The position numbers and the translations under genes were made by a program. Source: Fidelibacterota bacterium (GTDB taxonomy: Bacteria; Fidelibacterota; UBA8477; JABMPR01). Taken from it: a stretch of DNA of 64,000 nt. Location: positions 17,744 through 81,743 of the forward strand of contig JAERTG010000095.1 in NCBI GenBank assembly GCA_016845065.1, in the 5' to 3' direction. The notes beneath the pieces were generated by a model, which saw only the letters and a list, made by a program, of their open reading frames with translations, did not search any database and was not told the DNA's origin. Shown piece by piece: positions 63,863 through 64,000 of this stretch. The number at the start of each line of letters is the position of its first letter. Within the stretch, counting starts at the first letter, position 1.

Positions 63863-64000
63863 TTACTCTAATATAGTGTTTATCATTACCTGAAGATCAG
63901 AAACATCTACCGACTCATCCAGATTGAGGTCAGCTATATCGAGTTGATAATCGCTTGCCTCAAGATTACCCAGAATAATACTCACAAGCTGGATCACATC
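63863..64000 (-). CDS. Dockerin-like C-terminal end of a larger gene (truncated by window edge)
   Basis: An open minus-strand frame runs from the right edge to a TAA at 63863-63865. The 45 visible residues are DVIQLVSIILGN, then YQLDIADLNLDESVDVSDLQ, then VMINTILE. This is the second half of a dockerin-type calcium-binding duplication (pattern DLNxDxxVDVxDLxxMxxxIL) with the end of the first half before it. The same domain type occurs in the giant protein at 3355. The gene ends directly in the dockerin, without a T9SS sorting domain at the C-terminus. Too little is visible for any further identification. Confidence 0.75.
   Translation of the reverse strand, partial: DVIQLVSIILGNLEASDYQLDIADLNLDESVDVSDLQVMINTILE

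Noticed and set aside
1..64000. CRISPR array, insertion sequence, prophage or rRNA operon
   Set aside because: I looked for regularly spaced repeats, transposase or integrase motifs and rRNA landmarks and found none in the window.

Overview
The window looks like chromosomal DNA from a bacterium of the Fibrobacterota-Chlorobiota-Bacteroidota supergroup, most like an uncultured marine lineage such as Marinimicrobia (Neomarinimicrobiota). The reasons are exported proteins ending in a type IX secretion (T9SS) type-A sorting domain with an NPFNP motif, a Wolinella-type fumarate reductase/succinate dehydrogenase, a 2-oxoacid:ferredoxin oxidoreductase, an archaeal/eukaryal-type ProS, ThyX, a PPi-type phosphofructokinase and many lipoproteins. 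The taxonomic call is inference. Shine-Dalgarno motifs are strong at most starts. I saw no phage, transposase, CRISPR array or rRNA.

Layout. 1-3137: the 3' part of a penicillin-binding protein 1A, an AMP nucleosidase and a lipoprotein. 3355-8673: a 1772-residue secreted multidomain protein with dockerin-like, cohesin-like and T9SS sorting domains. 8918-12831: an orphan prepilin-like gene, then a GntR-ABC transporter operon with a perfect inverted-repeat operator. 12998-20351: a Yip1 protein and a TolC/MacA/MacB-type efflux operon with two FtsX permeases, closed by a strong terminator. 20456-26309: proS, two exported proteins of unclear role and a NagX-like acyltransferase. 26600-30140: the frdCAB operon. 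30139-35001: an FG-GAP/T9SS protein, pabAB and a TPR lipoprotein. 35142-41152: envelope genes including a YidD-like fusion, a phosphodiesterase, a 32-residue membrane peptide, a YD-repeat-like lipoprotein and a beta-lactamase-like hydrolase. 41251-44497: cysQ, thyX, a 47-residue membrane protein, pfp, and tRNA-His and tRNA-Glu. 44527-52477: lipoprotein, LIM-DA1 peptidase and a putative inositol (sphingo)lipid cluster. 52515-56894: a korAB-fumAB operon. 57176-64000: a LonB-like protease, aldehyde dehydrogenase, DUF1761 protein, acyl-CoA synthetase and the 3' end of a dockerin-bearing gene.

How the genes fit together. Fumarase, KorAB and FrdCAB cover a continuous stretch of the (possibly reversible) TCA cycle between 2-oxoglutarate/succinyl-CoA and malate. 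The inositol cluster contains a myo-inositol-phosphate synthase, a CDP-alcohol phosphotransferase with a PIP-synthase-like motif, a small membrane protein in the position where a phosphatase is expected, and an Aur1-like PAP2 protein. A second PAP2 paralogue is transcribed divergently. This resembles inositol-phosphoceramide synthesis in Bacteroides. Its promoter region carries a perfect 16-bp palindrome.

Two things stand out beyond ordinary annotation. Three exported-protein genes (22133, 25116, 35888) appear to start at ATC. A secreted LIM-domain/DA1-type zinc peptidase with eukaryote-like architecture sits directly behind the inositol-lipid genes.
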